Shown one piece after another: positions 45,370 to 56,065 of a stretch of DNA of 64,000 nucleotides (positions within the stretch are counted from its first letter, which is position 1; every line of letters begins with the position of its first letter). Below the pieces are notes generated by a model. That model ran no database searches. It had not been told where the DNA came from and saw only the letters and a program-made list of their open reading frames with translations. Position numbers and translations under genes: made by a program. The stretch lies in NCBI RefSeq assembly GCF_033954835.1, contig NZ_CP121471.1, positions 1,916,501 to 1,980,500 of the forward strand, given 5' to 3'. The DNA is from Thiorhodovibrio frisius. Its GTDB lineage: Bacteria; Pseudomonadota; Gammaproteobacteria; Chromatiales; Chromatiaceae.

Positions 45370-48186
45370 ATGGAAACAACCACAGCCATGCCACGGCCGA
45401 AAATTCTGCTGATCGATGGCAGCGCAGATGATCTCGAACGGTTGCGAGGCGCCATCGGGATGGACTACGAGGTGTTGCAAGCCGATCAGGATGGCCTGGA
45501 GGGGCAATTCGCGGCACGCAGCGCCGAGTTGGAGCGCTCCGAGGCGAAGCTTCGGACCATGTTCGAGCTGCTGCCGATGGGCATTTCCATCACCGACCCA
45601 GACGGCCGCCTGGTCGATTGCAATCAGGCGGCGGAGACGCTGCTCGGCATTCCGCGCGCCGAGCACCTGCGCCGGTCCTTCGATGGCCCGCAATGGCGCC
45701 TGTTGCGCCCGGACGGCTCGGAGATGCCGGTGGAAGAATATGCCAGCGTGCGGGCGCTGCGCGAGGGCCGGGTGGTGCGGGATGTCGAAATGGGCGTGGA
45801 GCGGCCAGAGGGGGTCACCTGGCTATCGGTCAGCGCCATGCCGGCGGCGCATCCGGCTTATGGTGTGGTGATCGCCTTTATCGACATCACCGAGCGCAAG
45901 CGCCTGGCCCAGGATCTCGACACGCGCATGCGCGAGTTGCGCGCCATTCTCGACAATTCCAGCGTCGCCATCGCCTTTGTGCGCGACCGGCGGCAAGTCT
46001 GGGTCAATCAGCGCATGTGCGAGCTGTTCGGCTATTCGCTCGATGAGATGGTCGGCATGCCGACCGAGCACTTCTACCACAACCGCGAGGATTATGAGCG
46101 CATTGGCCGCGAAGGCTATCCGGCATTGATGCGCGGGGAGCGCTTTTTCACCGAAACCCTGATGCGCCGGCGCGACGGCAGCAGGCTCTGGATCAAGGTG
46201 CAAGGCAAGTTGATCGACCCCGCCAAGCCGGAGGCGGGCAGCATCTGGATTCTCCAGGATATCAGCGATTACAAGGCCGTTCAGGCCGAGCTGACAGCCG
46301 CCAAGGAAGCCGCCGAGGCCGCCACCAAGGCGAAATCCGCCTTTCTCGCCCACATGAGCCACGAAATCCGTACACCGATGAATGGCATCATCGGTTTGTC
46401 CGAGCTGGCTTTGCAACAGACAGTCAACCCGATCACGCGCAGGTATCTTGAGCAGCTGCACCATTCAGGCATCAACCTGCTTGGAATTCTGAACGACATT
46501 CTCGATCAGTCGAAAATTGACGCTGGCCAGCTCAGCCTGGAAGAGACCCCGTTCGACCGTGACCGGCTGCTCGAGAGTGAGCGCTCGCTGTTCGCGCCCA
46601 TCGCCACAGGCAAAGGTCTCGAGTTAGCCATCGAGGCCGACCCCAAGGTCCCCCGCTGGCTGGTAGGCGACGAGCTGCGCTTGCGGCAGGTGTTATCGAA
46701 CCTGCTCAGCAATGCCATCAAATTCACTGAAACGGGCCGCATCACACTGCAGATTGCATGCATTGAATGCACCGAAGCCGTTACTCGGCTTCGCTGGACA
46801 GTCACCGACACCGGCATCGGCATGGATCGCGAAACCCGCGCGCGCTTGTTCCAACCCTTCACCCAGGGAGACGATTCCATTGCGCGGCGCTTCGGCGGCA
46901 CCGGTCTTGGCTTGAGCATCAGTCGGCGGCTGATCGAGATGATGGGCGGGCAGCTTGAGGTCGAGAGCGCGTTGGAGGGTGGAAGTCGTTTCAGCTTCGA
47001 GGTCAGGTTGAAAATCGCCGAGGCACCGTCGGCAGCGGCACAAACCGATGTTAGCGCGCGGGTCGATTTGAGCGGGGTGCGCGTTCTGGTCGCCGAGGAT
47101 CAGCCGATCAACCAGCAAGTGATCAGGGGCATGCTCGCATTGCTGGGTACGGAGGCGATCATCGTCGGCGATGGACAACAGGCGCTTGAGCAACTCGCCG
47201 CCAGTGCGCCGCCCGATTTGGTGCTGATGGACATCCAGATGCCGCGCATGGATGGTCTCACTGCCACCCGCCAACTGCGCGCCAACCCGGCTTGGCGCGA
47301 GTTGCCGGTGATTGCCCTGACCGCTGGCGTCACCGCCGCCGAGCGCGAGAAGATTACCACCGCCGGCATGAGCGACCTATTGCCCAAGCCAGTGACCCTG
47401 GACACCCTGAATGCAACAATCGCGCGCTGGCTTGCGCCCGCGACAATTCAGCCCGAGCCAGCCAGCAGGACAGTCGAGGCAGATGCCGCGGAAGGAACCC
47501 CGGTAAGGCCAGCAGCGGACGGATCGACTTCGACTCCAACTTTGCATCTGGCATCGGCCCCAGAGGACAAGCCATCAACGCTGGTGGGTTTCGATCTCAG
47601 CACCCTGAACGAAATCTATGACAAGCAAGAAGATATCAACAATCTGTTGCGTGGATTCGCCGACTCGGTGCGCGATAATGTTGATAACATCGCTGGCGCT
47701 ATCGCGCGCGAGGACTGGACAACCGCCTATCGGGGAACGCACCAGCTCAAGGGCGTCGCCGCCAATGTGGGTGCCACGCGGCTCAGCGCGGCAGCCGAGG
47801 CGCTGGACAATATTCTGGGCGAGGTGCTCGAGGCCGGCAGCAGCCCGGATTCGATCACGCAGCTGGCACCCTTGATCGAGCGCCTGCGCGGTGCTCATGC
47901 GGACGCGCTTGCCCAAATCGCCGCGCTCGGCACTTTGGAGCGCTCAGTGCAACCGCTTGCGGACCCCGGCGAGGCCTCACGCCAGCTCCATGAGCTGCGC
48001 GCACTGCTGCGCCAGAGTCGCTTCGTCTCTCCGGCCATGCTCGAGCGCTTGCGTACATCCTTACCTGAATCATCACGGGCATCCCTGGAGGCAATGAAGG
48101 CCTGCCTGCGTGTCTTCGATTACCCGTCGGCGGAACTTTGCCTGCAGGCCTTGATCGACCAGCAGGCACCCGATCAAACGCCTTAG
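45370..48186 (+). CDS. Hybrid sensor histidine kinase with PAS, receiver and HPt domains
   Basis: The 938-residue cytoplasmic protein has two PAS domains (about residues 55-170 and 185-300). HisKA has phospho-His 331 in [15 protein letters not shown]; an ATPase domain carries NLLSNAIKFTETG and [12 protein letters not shown] receiver (Asp 621 in LVLMDIQMPRMDG) and a C-terminal HPt (His 791 in THQLKGVAANVG) follow. The first 45 residues look like a cut-down receiver (KILLIDGSADDLERLRGAIG) ending after its second strand. No membrane helix. The downstream gene is a REC-PAS-GGDEF protein. Confidence 0.93.
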   Translation: METTTAMPRPKILLIDGSADDLERLRGAIGMDYEVLQADQDGLEGQFAARSAELERSEAKLRTMFELLPMGISITDPDGRLVDCNQAAETLLGIPRAEHLRRSFDGPQWRLLRPDGSEMPVEEYASVRALREGRVVRDVEMGVERPEGVTWLSVSAMPAAHPAYGVVIAFIDITERKRLAQDLDTRMRELRAILDNSSVAIAFVRDRRQVWVNQRMCELFGYSLDEMVGMPTEHFYHNREDYERIGREGYPALMRGERFFTETLMRRRDGSRLWIKVQGKLIDPAKPEAGSIWILQDISDYKAVQAELTAAKEAAEAATKAKSAFLAHMSHEIRTPMNGIIGLSELALQQTVNPITRRYLEQLHHSGINLLGILNDILDQSKIDAGQLSLEETPFDRDRLLESERSLFAPIATGKGLELAIEADPKVPRWLVGDELRLRQVLSNLLSNAIKFTETGRITLQIACIECTEAVTRLRWTVTDTGIGMDRETRARLFQPFTQGDDSIARRFGGTGLGLSISRRLIEMMGGQLEVESALEGGSRFSFEVRLKIAEAPSAAAQTDVSARVDLSGVRVLVAEDQPINQQVIRGMLALLGTEAIIVGDGQQALEQLAASAPPDLVLMDIQMPRMDGLTATRQLRANPAWRELPVIALTAGVTAAEREKITTAGMSDLLPKPVTLDTLNATIARWLAPATIQPEPASRTVEADAAEGTPVRPAADGSTSTPTLHLASAPEDKPSTLVGFDLSTLNEIYDKQEDINNLLRGFADSVRDNVDNIAGAIAREDWTTAYRGTHQLKGVAANVGATRLSAAAEALDNILGEVLEAGSSPDSITQLAPLIERLRGAHADALAQIAALGTLERSVQPLADPGEASRQLHELRALLRQSRFVSPAMLERLRTSLPESSRASLEAMKACLRVFDYPSAELCLQALIDQQAPDQTP

Positions 48187-48211
48187 CAAAGCGCCGCGCA
48201 TGTGACTCCCG

Positions 48212-49630
48212 ATGAACGACTCCTGCCACAGCGAATCTGATCAGCGCCAATCTGATCAGAGCAAATCTGATCAGAGCATAGGCGGCCTGACTGAATCCGG
48301 CCTGACAGAGTCTGGCGCGGGGGACGGGAGACCGTTAATCCTTATCGTGGACGATCAGCCTGTCAATTTACAGCTGCTCGCCGAGGTGCTCGACCGCCAG
48401 TTTCACGTCATGGCTGCCACCAATGGGGCGGATGCCTTGGCGCTCGCGCGGCGCGCGCCCTATCCCGACCTGATTCTGCTCGATGTGATGATGCCGGAGA
48501 TGGACGGCTATGCGGTCTGCGCCGCGCTGAAGCGCGACCCGCTCACGGCCATGATTCCAGTCATTTTCATCACCGCCCGTAACGATGCACCAAGCGAGAC
48601 CCGTGCCCTGGCGCAAGGCGCGGTGGACTTCATCAGCAAGCCAATCAATCCCACCCTGGTGCGCATGCGCGTGCGCCTGCAACTGCGCCTGCGCCAGCGC
48701 GAGCACGCATTGCGCGAGAGCAAAGAGCGCCTTGAGATTGCCCTTGAGGCGGCGGCCATGGGGATATGGACCTATGACATTGACAGTGGTCGCCTGCGCT
48801 GGACGACCCGTCAGGCGGCTCTGCTCGGGCTTGTGGACGAATGCCGCGAGGGCCCTTTGGGCGCGATCAAACACCGCATCGATCCGCGCGATCGGCGTGC
48901 CTGCCTGGCGAATTTGCGCCGCACGCTGCGCACGGGTGAACCCTTCGACCAGACCTACCGCGTCATCTGGCCGAATGGCCATCGCCACTGGCTGCATTCG
49001 CTCGGCAAGTTAACCTACGACGAACGCGGCGCCGGGTGCCGCCTGGTCGGCACCAGTCGCGACATCTGCGCAGTCAAAGCCCAGCAGGAACAACTCGAAA
49101 CCCTGGCGCATCGCGACAACCTGACCGGCCTGGCTAACCGACTGCAATTGCACGAGCGCCTGTGCCACGCCATGGCAGCCGCCGATCGCAGCGGACAACG
49201 CCTGGTCCTGGTCTACCTCGATCTCGACGGCTTCAAGCCGATCAATGACGCCCATGGTCACAAGGTTGGCGATCAATTTCTGGTCGCCCTGGCCCATCGA
49301 CTGCAAGCGACGATTCGCGAAGTCGACACCCTCGCCCGCCTCGGTGGCGACGAATTCGCCGCTGTTCTGGTCGACCTGACCGATGACAACGACTGCCGGA
49401 CCTTGCTCGAACGACTACTTGCCGCGGCTGCGGAACCCGTGATGATTGATCGCTTATCCCTGTGCGTCTCGGCCAGCATCGGCGTGACCTTTTACCCCCA
49501 AGCTGCATGCATCGACGCCGACGCGCTCCTGCACCAGGCCGACATGGCCATGTACCAAGCCAAGCAGGCGGGTAAGAACAGCTACCGGATATTCTCCGAA
49601 CATCCTGGCACCGAAGGTCACACAGGCTAG
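48212..49630 (+). CDS. Receiver-PAS-diguanylate cyclase
   Basis: The 472-residue protein has a Ser/Asp/Gln-rich N-tail, a receiver (Asp in LILLDVMMPEMDGYAVC; Lys in DFISKPINPTLV), a PAS domain (about 175-290) and a GGDEF domain (LARLGGDEFAAVLV). The inhibitory-site pattern R-E-V-D lies five residues before the signature. It should make cyclic di-GMP when phosphorylated. Just 25 bases separate it from the upstream hybrid kinase, the likely partner. Confidence 0.93.
   Translation: MNDSCHSESDQRQSDQSKSDQSIGGLTESGLTESGAGDGRPLILIVDDQPVNLQLLAEVLDRQFHVMAATNGADALALARRAPYPDLILLDVMMPEMDGYAVCAALKRDPLTAMIPVIFITARNDAPSETRALAQGAVDFISKPINPTLVRMRVRLQLRLRQREHALRESKERLEIALEAAAMGIWTYDIDSGRLRWTTRQAALLGLVDECREGPLGAIKHRIDPRDRRACLANLRRTLRTGEPFDQTYRVIWPNGHRHWLHSLGKLTYDERGAGCRLVGTSRDICAVKAQQEQLETLAHRDNLTGLANRLQLHERLCHAMAAADRSGQRLVLVYLDLDGFKPINDAHGHKVGDQFLVALAHRLQATIREVDTLARLGGDEFAAVLVDLTDDNDCRTLLERLLAAAAEPVMIDRLSLCVSASIGVTFYPQAACIDADALLHQADMAMYQAKQAGKNSYRIFSEHPGTEGHTG
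48234..48313 (+). repeat. 15-bp tandem repeats in the N-terminal tail of the GGDEF gene
   Basis: Three units of AATCTGATCAGMGCM (48234-48248, 48249-48263, 48264-48278) are followed, after a short spacer, by two units of GGCCTGACWGARTCY (48284-48298, 48299-48313). Units are whole codons, so copy-number change would alter the tail (Ser-Asp-Gln repeats) without shifting frame. Confidence 0.8.
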
Positions 49631-49976
49631 GCGTGAAAAAGGCTGCCATGGCCACTTTAGCAAGGGAGCTAGCCGGTCTTGGCGATGGCGACGAAAGCGT
49701 TTCGCTACAGACTGCCTATCTTGTCAGAGGCCAGGTAGCCTTTGTTGCCAAGGCCTGGTCGAATATCGACGTAGCGCTAAAATAGCGCCATGACGAAATC
49801 CCCAAGCTCGTCACCCTGTGCAAGGAGTACATGCGCTATGAGCGCGACACGCTTGAGCGCATCGTGCGCGCCCGCAGTCGCGTCAGCGGGAGCTGAAGCG
49901 CATCGATTAAGCACCAAAAATTCGGGATGGCGGCAGGCCGAAAACCCGCCGTTTATGGTTGTATAATCCCGCCACT
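49631..49976. other. Intergenic region with a short protein-like remnant
   Basis: Plus-strand DNA at 49791-49896 reads DEIPKLVTLCKEYMRYERDT then LERIVRARSRVSGS before a stop, following an in-frame stop just upstream. It looks like the tail of a helical protein that I do not recognise. A perfect 6-bp hairpin GCGCTA-aaa-TAGCGC lies at about 49773-49787. A TATAAT occurs at 49962-49967, only nine bases before the next ATG. Confidence 0.35.
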
Positions 49977-52900
49977 ATGAAAGCGCCGAAGCCATCCGAA
50001 ACACAGCAGCGCAAAACCTTGCTCTCCAAAAGCGAACGCCTGGCGGGCATTCTCGAGGGCACGCGGGTCGGCACTTGGGAATGGGAGGTGCAGACCGGAG
50101 AGGTCATTTTTAACGAGCGCTGGGCGGAGATCATCGGCTACACCTTGGCGGAGCTGGGGCCGGTTTCCATCGAGACCTGGATGCGCTTTGCCCATCCCGA
50201 CGACCTCGCCGAGAGCGAGCGCCTGCTGCAGGAACACTTCAGCGGCAAGAGCGACTTCTACGAATTCGAATCCCGCATGCGCCACAAGGACGGGCACTGG
50301 GTCTGGGTACTCGACCGCGGTCGCGTCTTCTCCTGGAGCAATGACGAGCCGCCCAAGCCGCTGCTGATGCTCGGCACCCATCAGGACATCACCGCGCGCA
50401 AGCATACCGAGATCAAGCTGCGCGAGGCCAATGAAGAGCTCGACCGCTACTTCGCCTTCAGCCGCGATCTGCTGCTGATCGCCGACAATGATGGCCGTTT
50501 TCTGCGGGTCAATCCCGAATGGGAGCAGGTTCTCGGCTATCCGCTCAATGACCTGATTGGCAAGCGCTTTTCCGACTTCCTGCACCCCGATGACCTGGAA
50601 GCCACCCAGACCGCCGTCAATCAGCTGAACCTGGGCCACAGCGTCTTCGGCTTCGAGAACCGTTACCGCTGCCGCGACGGCAGCTATCGCTGGCTCGAGT
50701 GGCGCGCCCGTCTCCAAGACGGCCGCATCTACGGGACAGCCCGCGACACATCAGAGCGCAAGCAGACTGAGCAGGCGCTAGCGCGCGTCAACGAGCGCTT
50801 GCAGCTCGCGGCCGAGGCAGCCCGCTTCGGTGTCTGGGATTTTGATGTCGCCAGCGGACGCCTGACCTGGGACCCGTGGATGCATCGTCTCTACGGGAGC
50901 GACCCCAAGGCCTTTCGCGGCGAATATGCCGACTGGCGCGACGCGGTGCACCCCGAAGATCGCGAGCGCGCGGCGGCCAAAGTGCAACGGGCGCTCGAGA
51001 CCGGCCAGGAATTCACCAGCGAATTTCGTGTCTGCTGGCCGAATGGCGATATCCGGCGATTAAAGGGCGTCGCCCAGGTCATCAAAGACGAGCACAACCA
51101 GCCGCTGCGGATGACCGGCATCAATTACGACATCACCGACCGCTGGCGCGCCGAGCAGGCGGTACGCGCCAGCGCCGAGTTGCTCGAGAAGCTTTCGCAG
51201 CAGGTGCCGGGCGCCATCTACCAATTCCGCTACCATCCAGACGGGCGCAGTTGCTTTCCCTTTGCCTCCGAGCATATTCGCGATATCTACGAGGTGAGCC
51301 CCGAGGAGGTCCGCGGCGATGCCAGCACGGTGTTCAAGCGCATTCATCCCAGTGATATCGCGCATGTTCAGACCTCCATTCTGACTTCCTTCGAGCACCT
51401 CACCCATTGGGAATGCGAATACCGCGTCAAGCTGCCAAAGCGCGGCACCCGCTGGCTGCGCGGCACAGCCAATCCCGAGCGCCTCGCTGACGGCAGTGTG
51501 CTCTGGCACGGCTACATTGGCGACATTAGCGACTACAAGAACGCCGAGAACGCGCTGCGCAATGCCAATAGTGCGCTCGAGACCGCCATCAACCAGGCCA
51601 ATGCGCTGGCCGAGCAGGCAGATAGCGCCAACCGCGCGAAAAGCGAATTTCTCGCCAACATGAGCCATGAAATTCGCACCCCCATGAACGGCGTCATCGG
51701 CATGACCAGCCTGTTGCTTGAAACCCCGATGGACGACCAACAGCGCCAATATGCCGAGATTATTCGCAGCTCGGGCGAATCCCTGCTCGGCGTCATCAAC
51801 GATATTCTGGATTTCTCCAAGATCGAGGCCGGCCGGCTGGAGCTTGAAGCAATCGATTTCGACCTACGGAACGTCCTCGACGACCTCGCCGCCAGCCTTG
51901 CCTTGCGCGCGCACGAGAAATCCCTGGAGTTCATCTGCGCCGCGGACGCCGGCGTTCCCGCCCAGCTGCGCGGCGATGCCAGCCGTCTGCGCCAGATTTT
52001 GACCAATCTCGCCGGCAATGCCATCAAGTTCACCGAAGTTGGCGAAGTGAGTGTTCGCGTGCATCTGGCCGAGCAGCAGCCTGCGTCAGTGGATTCCCTG
52101 GAAGACAGCGCGCCGACACGGGTGCGACTCCACTTCCGGGTCGCGGATACCGGCATCGGGATTCCGCCGGACAAGCGTGATCGGCTGTTTCAGAAATTTT
52201 CCCAGGTCGACGCATCGAGCACCCGCCGCTTTGGTGGCACCGGGCTGGGACTCGCCATCTCGCGACAGCTGACCGAGCTCATGGGCGGAGAGATTGGCGT
52301 CGACAGCCAGCCGGGGCAGGGCTCGACCTTCTGGTTTGAGCTTGAACTCGAGCGCCTGCCGGAGGATGCGGATGCATCCAACCGCGACGCCCCCGCGCAA
52401 CCCGCCCCAGACCTGAGCGGAAAACGCGTCTTGATCGTCGATGACAACGCCACCAACCGCCAGGTGCTGCGCGGACGCATGCTTGAGTGGCGCCTGCGCC
52501 CGGTCGACACCGCCGAAGCCACGGATGCGCTCAGACTGCTCTACCAGGCACTCGATGACGATGATCCCTTCGCGCTTGCGCTGATCGACCTGCAGATGCC
52601 CGGCATGGACGGCGCCGCGCTTTGCAAGGCGATCCGCGCCGACACGCGCTTCACCGCCCTGCGCCTGGTGCTCCTGCCCTCACTGCTCACCGAGAAAGAC
52701 TCCCAAGGCTTCGCCGCGCTGGGCTTTAACGCCAGCTTGCCCAAGCCGGTTCGCCATCAGGAGCTCAAGCAACTAATCAACCGGCTTTTTCTCGATTCGA
52801 CGGCGGCTTCACATGGCACCCCGGCAGCCGGAACGCCACCGCCTGCATCCGCATCAGTATCGGCCGAGGCGTCTGAGCCGACAGACTTATCGCCAACAAG

Positions 52901-53801
52901 GGCGGCTAATGCAGCGGCACTGTCGATGCCGCCGGAAAAGCCAGATACGCCGGCGCAATTGCAGCCTCTGGCTCAACAGAGCGTCCGCATCCTGCTGGCT
53001 GAGGACAATCAGATCAATCAGCAAGTCGCTCTGGGCTTGCTAAAACGCTTGGGAATCGAGGCCGATGTGGTCACCAACGGCGAGGAGGCACTCGCCGCGC
53101 TGCGCCAGCATCCCTACGCGCTGGTCCTGATGGATGTCCAAATGCCGGTGATGGACGGCCTGGAGGCCACCCGGTGCATCCGCACGCGCGAGGCCGGCAC
53201 CGTCAACCCGGATATCCCGATCATCGCGCTCACTGCCCATGCCATGGCGGGAGACCGCCAGCGCTGCCTGCAGGCGGGCATGAACGACTATCTCCCCAAG
53301 CCTCTCGCAGCCGAGGCGGTGGACGCGGTCATCAAGCGCTGGCTGGGCGACCAGACCCAGGTGCAGAATCCGGCCCGTATCCTGGCAGCTGGCAACGCGC
53401 CTGAGCAGACGCAAGTTGAAGATGCCGGCGCAAACACCGCGCTTGCCTTCAATCACGCCGACATGTTGCAACGCCTTATGCACCACAGCGAGTTGGCCAA
53501 GGAGGTTCTGCAGGGGTTTGTCTCTGACTTGCCCGGACGGATCACCGAGCTACAGGCAGCGCTGAGCGCATCCGATGCATCCGATCTGGGCGAGCGCCTG
53601 CGCCTGGCCCACTCGCTAGCAGGCGCTAGCGCCAATGTCAGCGCCGAGCGACTGTGCCGAATCTGCCGAGACCTGGAGCAGGCGCTGCGCGCTCAGGACT
53701 TGGAACAGGCACGACAGATCGCCGTGCAACTCCCATCGGCCGCCGATGACTTTCAACACATGGCCGCGGCTTTTTTGCGCTCAGATACTCAGCGCAAATG
53801 A
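49977..53801 (+). CDS. Multi-PAS hybrid histidine kinase with two receivers and HPt
   Basis: The product is about 1274 residues long (ATG 49977; a TTG at 49959 is alternative). Four PAS/PAC-type modules fill residues 20-540. HisKA has His about 564 in [15 protein letters not shown], followed by the ATPase domain ([24 protein letters not shown]). Receiver 1 has Asp about 871 ([12 protein letters not shown]), receiver 2 Asp about 1053 ([13 protein letters not shown]), and the HPt has His about 1212 ([13 protein letters not shown]). It is BarA-like in layout but soluble. No cognate regulator lies beside it. Confidence 0.93.
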   Translation: MKAPKPSETQQRKTLLSKSERLAGILEGTRVGTWEWEVQTGEVIFNERWAEIIGYTLAELGPVSIETWMRFAHPDDLAESERLLQEHFSGKSDFYEFESRMRHKDGHWVWVLDRGRVFSWSNDEPPKPLLMLGTHQDITARKHTEIKLREANEELDRYFAFSRDLLLIADNDGRFLRVNPEWEQVLGYPLNDLIGKRFSDFLHPDDLEATQTAVNQLNLGHSVFGFENRYRCRDGSYRWLEWRARLQDGRIYGTARDTSERKQTEQALARVNERLQLAAEAARFGVWDFDVASGRLTWDPWMHRLYGSDPKAFRGEYADWRDAVHPEDRERAAAKVQRALETGQEFTSEFRVCWPNGDIRRLKGVAQVIKDEHNQPLRMTGINYDITDRWRAEQAVRASAELLEKLSQQVPGAIYQFRYHPDGRSCFPFASEHIRDIYEVSPEEVRGDASTVFKRIHPSDIAHVQTSILTSFEHLTHWECEYRVKLPKRGTRWLRGTANPERLADGSVLWHGYIGDISDYKNAENALRNANSALETAINQANALAEQADSANRAKSEFLANMSHEIRTPMNGVIGMTSLLLETPMDDQQRQYAEIIRSSGESLLGVINDILDFSKIEAGRLELEAIDFDLRNVLDDLAASLALRAHEKSLEFICAADAGVPAQLRGDASRLRQILTNLAGNAIKFTEVGEVSVRVHLAEQQPASVDSLEDSAPTRVRLHFRVADTGIGIPPDKRDRLFQKFSQVDASSTRRFGGTGLGLAISRQLTELMGGEIGVDSQPGQGSTFWFELELERLPEDADASNRDAPAQPAPDLSGKRVLIVDDNATNRQVLRGRMLEWRLRPVDTAEATDALRLLYQALDDDDPFALALIDLQMPGMDGAALCKAIRADTRFTALRLVLLPSLLTEKDSQGFAALGFNASLPKPVRHQELKQLINRLFLDSTAASHGTPAAGTPPPASASVSAEASEPTDLSPTRAANAAALSMPPEKPDTPAQLQPLAQQSVRILLAEDNQINQQVALGLLKRLGIEADVVTNGEEALAALRQHPYALVLMDVQMPVMDGLEATRCIRTREAGTVNPDIPIIALTAHAMAGDRQRCLQAGMNDYLPKPLAAEAVDAVIKRWLGDQTQVQNPARILAAGNAPEQTQVEDAGANTALAFNHADMLQRLMHHSELAKEVLQGFVSDLPGRITELQAALSASDASDLGERLRLAHSLAGASANVSAERLCRICRDLEQALRAQDLEQARQIAVQLPSAADDFQHMAAAFLRSDTQRK

Positions 53802-53809
53802 GTTTCCGG

Positions 53810-53915
53810 TTTTGATCCCAGCGCCGATCCGCTCACAGACATCAAGATTATTGGCGACCCCACGCGGATGAAGCTCATCATGAAAGCCCGCGAGATCATT
53901 AAAGGCGATGCGTGA
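53810..53915 (+). pseudogene. C-terminal remnant of an amidohydrolase-family protein
   Basis: The frame reads DPSADPLTDIKIIGDPTRMK then LIMKAREIIKGDA before TGA at 53915. The pattern (N/D)PLxDIxxLxDPxxIxxVMKxGxIV closes many imidazolonepropionase-like amidohydrolases. Nothing else of the enzyme is present upstream, where the hybrid kinase ends at 53801. Short, so moderate confidence. Confidence 0.5.
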
Positions 53916-54843
53916 ACCGCGCCGCTTCGACACGGCTGAGGCGCGCTCGTTTCAGCATGTCTTTCGCCATGCGGAAGCAGGGATCGAGCTGCATTGGAAC
54001 GCGCGCAACCATCGCAAAGGGCGTTCGCACCCGCTGAAGACGGCCGATGGGGCCTATGCAGCGCGGGTCAGGTATCGCTTGTTTGCCCTTCAGTGGAGAT
54101 CACTGTCCTGGTGGGTCGCAGCAGTCTTTACCTTCGGCAGCCTCGTGTGGCTTGTCAACGGTCTAGGGAGCGTTCTGCCGCTTTCCGATGCGCCTGTGAT
54201 CAAGGCCGAGGTGCCCATTTGGACAGCGGTGCTCGGTGGCGGGATCTTTCTCATCGGCGCCTATCTTTCCTGGCTGGAGGTGCTGAACGCGCCGCGTTAT
54301 GTGTTGCTGTTCCGCGATGATGAGGCCGGGCATAGCCGCGCCCTGCACGCCGACAATCATCATCTTCGCTGGTTCGGGCTGCGACCGGCCAACTGGGGCT
54401 ATTGGCTGAATCTGGTGCAGTTGCTTGGCGCGACCATCTTCTTCGTGCCCTGCGTGGTCGGCGCCTTGTTGGCGAAGCACCCTGCCATCAATGCCTTTGC
54501 CTGGTTCTGGCTGCCACAGATGATTGGTGCCAGCTGGTTCATGATTGCAGCCTGGATGGCGATGCGTGAGGTGCAGCCAACCGCGCTAAGTCCCGCCTGG
54601 AATTCGCTCGGCTGGTGGAGTGGCCTGTTCAATCTGCTGGGCGCCATCGGCTTTTTTCTCTGCGCCTGGTTCGGCTTCAAGTCCGATTTCGAGAACCCGA
54701 TGCTCAGCAATGGTTCGACCTTTCTCGGCTCATGCTGCTTCCTGATCGCCAGTTATCTGATGCTAATCGAGATCATCAACCCCGAGGGTCCGGAAGGCCG
54801 ACATCAGCCCCGATCCGCGCCAGGTGAACCCTCCGGTGGATAG
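53908..54843 (+). CDS. Hypothetical polytopic membrane protein
   Basis: Unrecognised with certainty; up to 311 residues with seven hydrophobic stretches. Two similar units, SLSWWVAAVFTFGSLVWLVN near the start and GWWSGLFNLLGAIGFFLCAW near the end, each followed by another span, resemble YrhK-like small membrane modules. ATG 53908 overlaps the amidohydrolase remnant and the first 50 residues are hydrophilic and Arg/His-rich, so the true start may be internal. No operon partner is evident. Confidence 0.55.
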   Translation: MREPRRFDTAEARSFQHVFRHAEAGIELHWNARNHRKGRSHPLKTADGAYAARVRYRLFALQWRSLSWWVAAVFTFGSLVWLVNGLGSVLPLSDAPVIKAEVPIWTAVLGGGIFLIGAYLSWLEVLNAPRYVLLFRDDEAGHSRALHADNHHLRWFGLRPANWGYWLNLVQLLGATIFFVPCVVGALLAKHPAINAFAWFWLPQMIGASWFMIAAWMAMREVQPTALSPAWNSLGWWSGLFNLLGAIGFFLCAWFGFKSDFENPMLSNGSTFLGSCCFLIASYLMLIEIINPEGPEGRHQPRSAPGEPSGG

Positions 54844-55120
54844 TCGAGGGTGTCGCCCCCCCGCCCGTCGCTGGCCATGCACCGCGCTCGAATCGCACCG
54901 CGCCGCCACGGCGCTGGTCGCTGCCGCATCGACCACCTATGATGCCGCCTTGGCGGCCTACCGCAATGGCGTCGGCACCGTCGATGTGGCAACAGAGGCG
55001 GACACCGCGCTCCTCGATGCTCGCCAGGCGCAGGCAGAGGCGCATGCGGGCGCGCTAATCGGCGCGGTGAACTTAGCCTTTGTCGTCGGCTCACTCACCT
55101 CGCGGGAAAGTTTGCCCTGA
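54811..55120 (+). pseudogene. C-terminal remnant of a TolC-family outer-membrane protein
   Basis: From about 54885 the frame reads ESHRAATALVAAASTTYDAA, AYRNGVGTVDVATEADTALL and DARQAQAEAHAGALIGAVNL, ending SLTSRESLP. This is the second-repeat helical hairpin and C-terminus of an OEP channel protein. The preceding approximately 350 residues and the signal peptide are missing. It is unrelated in sequence to the intact channel gene at 32105-33328, so it comes from a different efflux system. Confidence 0.65.
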
Positions 55121-55172
55121 TGTGACGAGATTTTCCGGCAATCGCCTAAGCGCCAAGCTTGAGGTCCATCGC

Positions 55173-55874
55173 ATGTTCAAAACTCATCGCCGGAATCAAA
55201 CAAGCAGCGGTTTCGTGCGCGACTCCGAGCCCAAGGCGCGCCCGATGCGTTTCGCCATCCTGCTCTTCAGTCTGCTCGTTCTCGCTGGTGCCAGCGGCTT
55301 TGCGACCACCGGCATCGGCGAACTAGTTGGAAACATCGCTGCATCAGCCGTCCTGCTCGCCGGGCTGGTCTCGATGTACCGCAAGAGAATTCTGCTCATT
55401 GTCGGCTGCGTGCTTTTGGTGCCAGCACTTGCCGCCCGCTGGACCTTTTTCTGGCTTCAGGCCTCGGCGCTGGCACCAGTATCCATCCTGTTCTCGCTGC
55501 TCTTTACCGCCTTTAACGCCGGCGCGCTCTTCGTCTACATCCAGCGCCGCGGATCACCAACCAACGACACGGTTTACGGCGGCATCTGCGTTTATATCCT
55601 GCTCGGCTACTGCTTTGCTCTGGTGTTTATGTTGCTGGAGACATTTTCACCAGGCTCCTTCTATTACGCGCATGCAGCCCCGGTTGGCCACGACCAGGTC
55701 CAGGGTCAACTGATCTATTTCAGCTTCGTCACCCTGACCACCGTCGGCTTCGGCGACATCACACCATTGACGCAGCCGGCAAAGTCGTTGGCGATGATCG
55801 AGGCCGTTGTCGGACCCATGTTCGTTGCCGTATTCCTCGCCCGCCTGGTTGGCATCCGGACCTCGAGCCATTAG
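55173..55874 (+). CDS. Two-pore-helix potassium channel family protein
   Basis: The 233-residue membrane protein has about six hydrophobic stretches. The last two bracket a pore loop with the selectivity filter TLTTVGFGDITP near residue 195, typical of ion_trans_2 channels. There is no C-terminal RCK/TrkA-N domain, so gating is not through a nucleotide-binding ring. ATG 55173 follows GAGGT at eight bases. Confidence 0.85.
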   Translation: MFKTHRRNQTSSGFVRDSEPKARPMRFAILLFSLLVLAGASGFATTGIGELVGNIAASAVLLAGLVSMYRKRILLIVGCVLLVPALAARWTFFWLQASALAPVSILFSLLFTAFNAGALFVYIQRRGSPTNDTVYGGICVYILLGYCFALVFMLLETFSPGSFYYAHAAPVGHDQVQGQLIYFSFVTLTTVGFGDITPLTQPAKSLAMIEAVVGPMFVAVFLARLVGIRTSSH

Positions 55875-56065
55875 TCGCCAACATGCACGCCAAGCGGTAT
55901 GAACTCATCTGCTCGACCAGCACAGCGCGAATATGCATCTGGCTTCCATCATTGAGCCCGCAATCTGGCGCAGAATGGTCACTAATGCAGCAGGTTCTTC
56001 GATAGACTGAAGGGTAGCAAGCTTCAAGTCGGACGACCCATCGCGGTTGGAGAGGTGTCAGACCT

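Noticed and set aside
48234-48278. Three regular repeat units considered as a CRISPR
   Set aside because: Units are directly adjacent 15-mers without spacers and lie in a coding frame.
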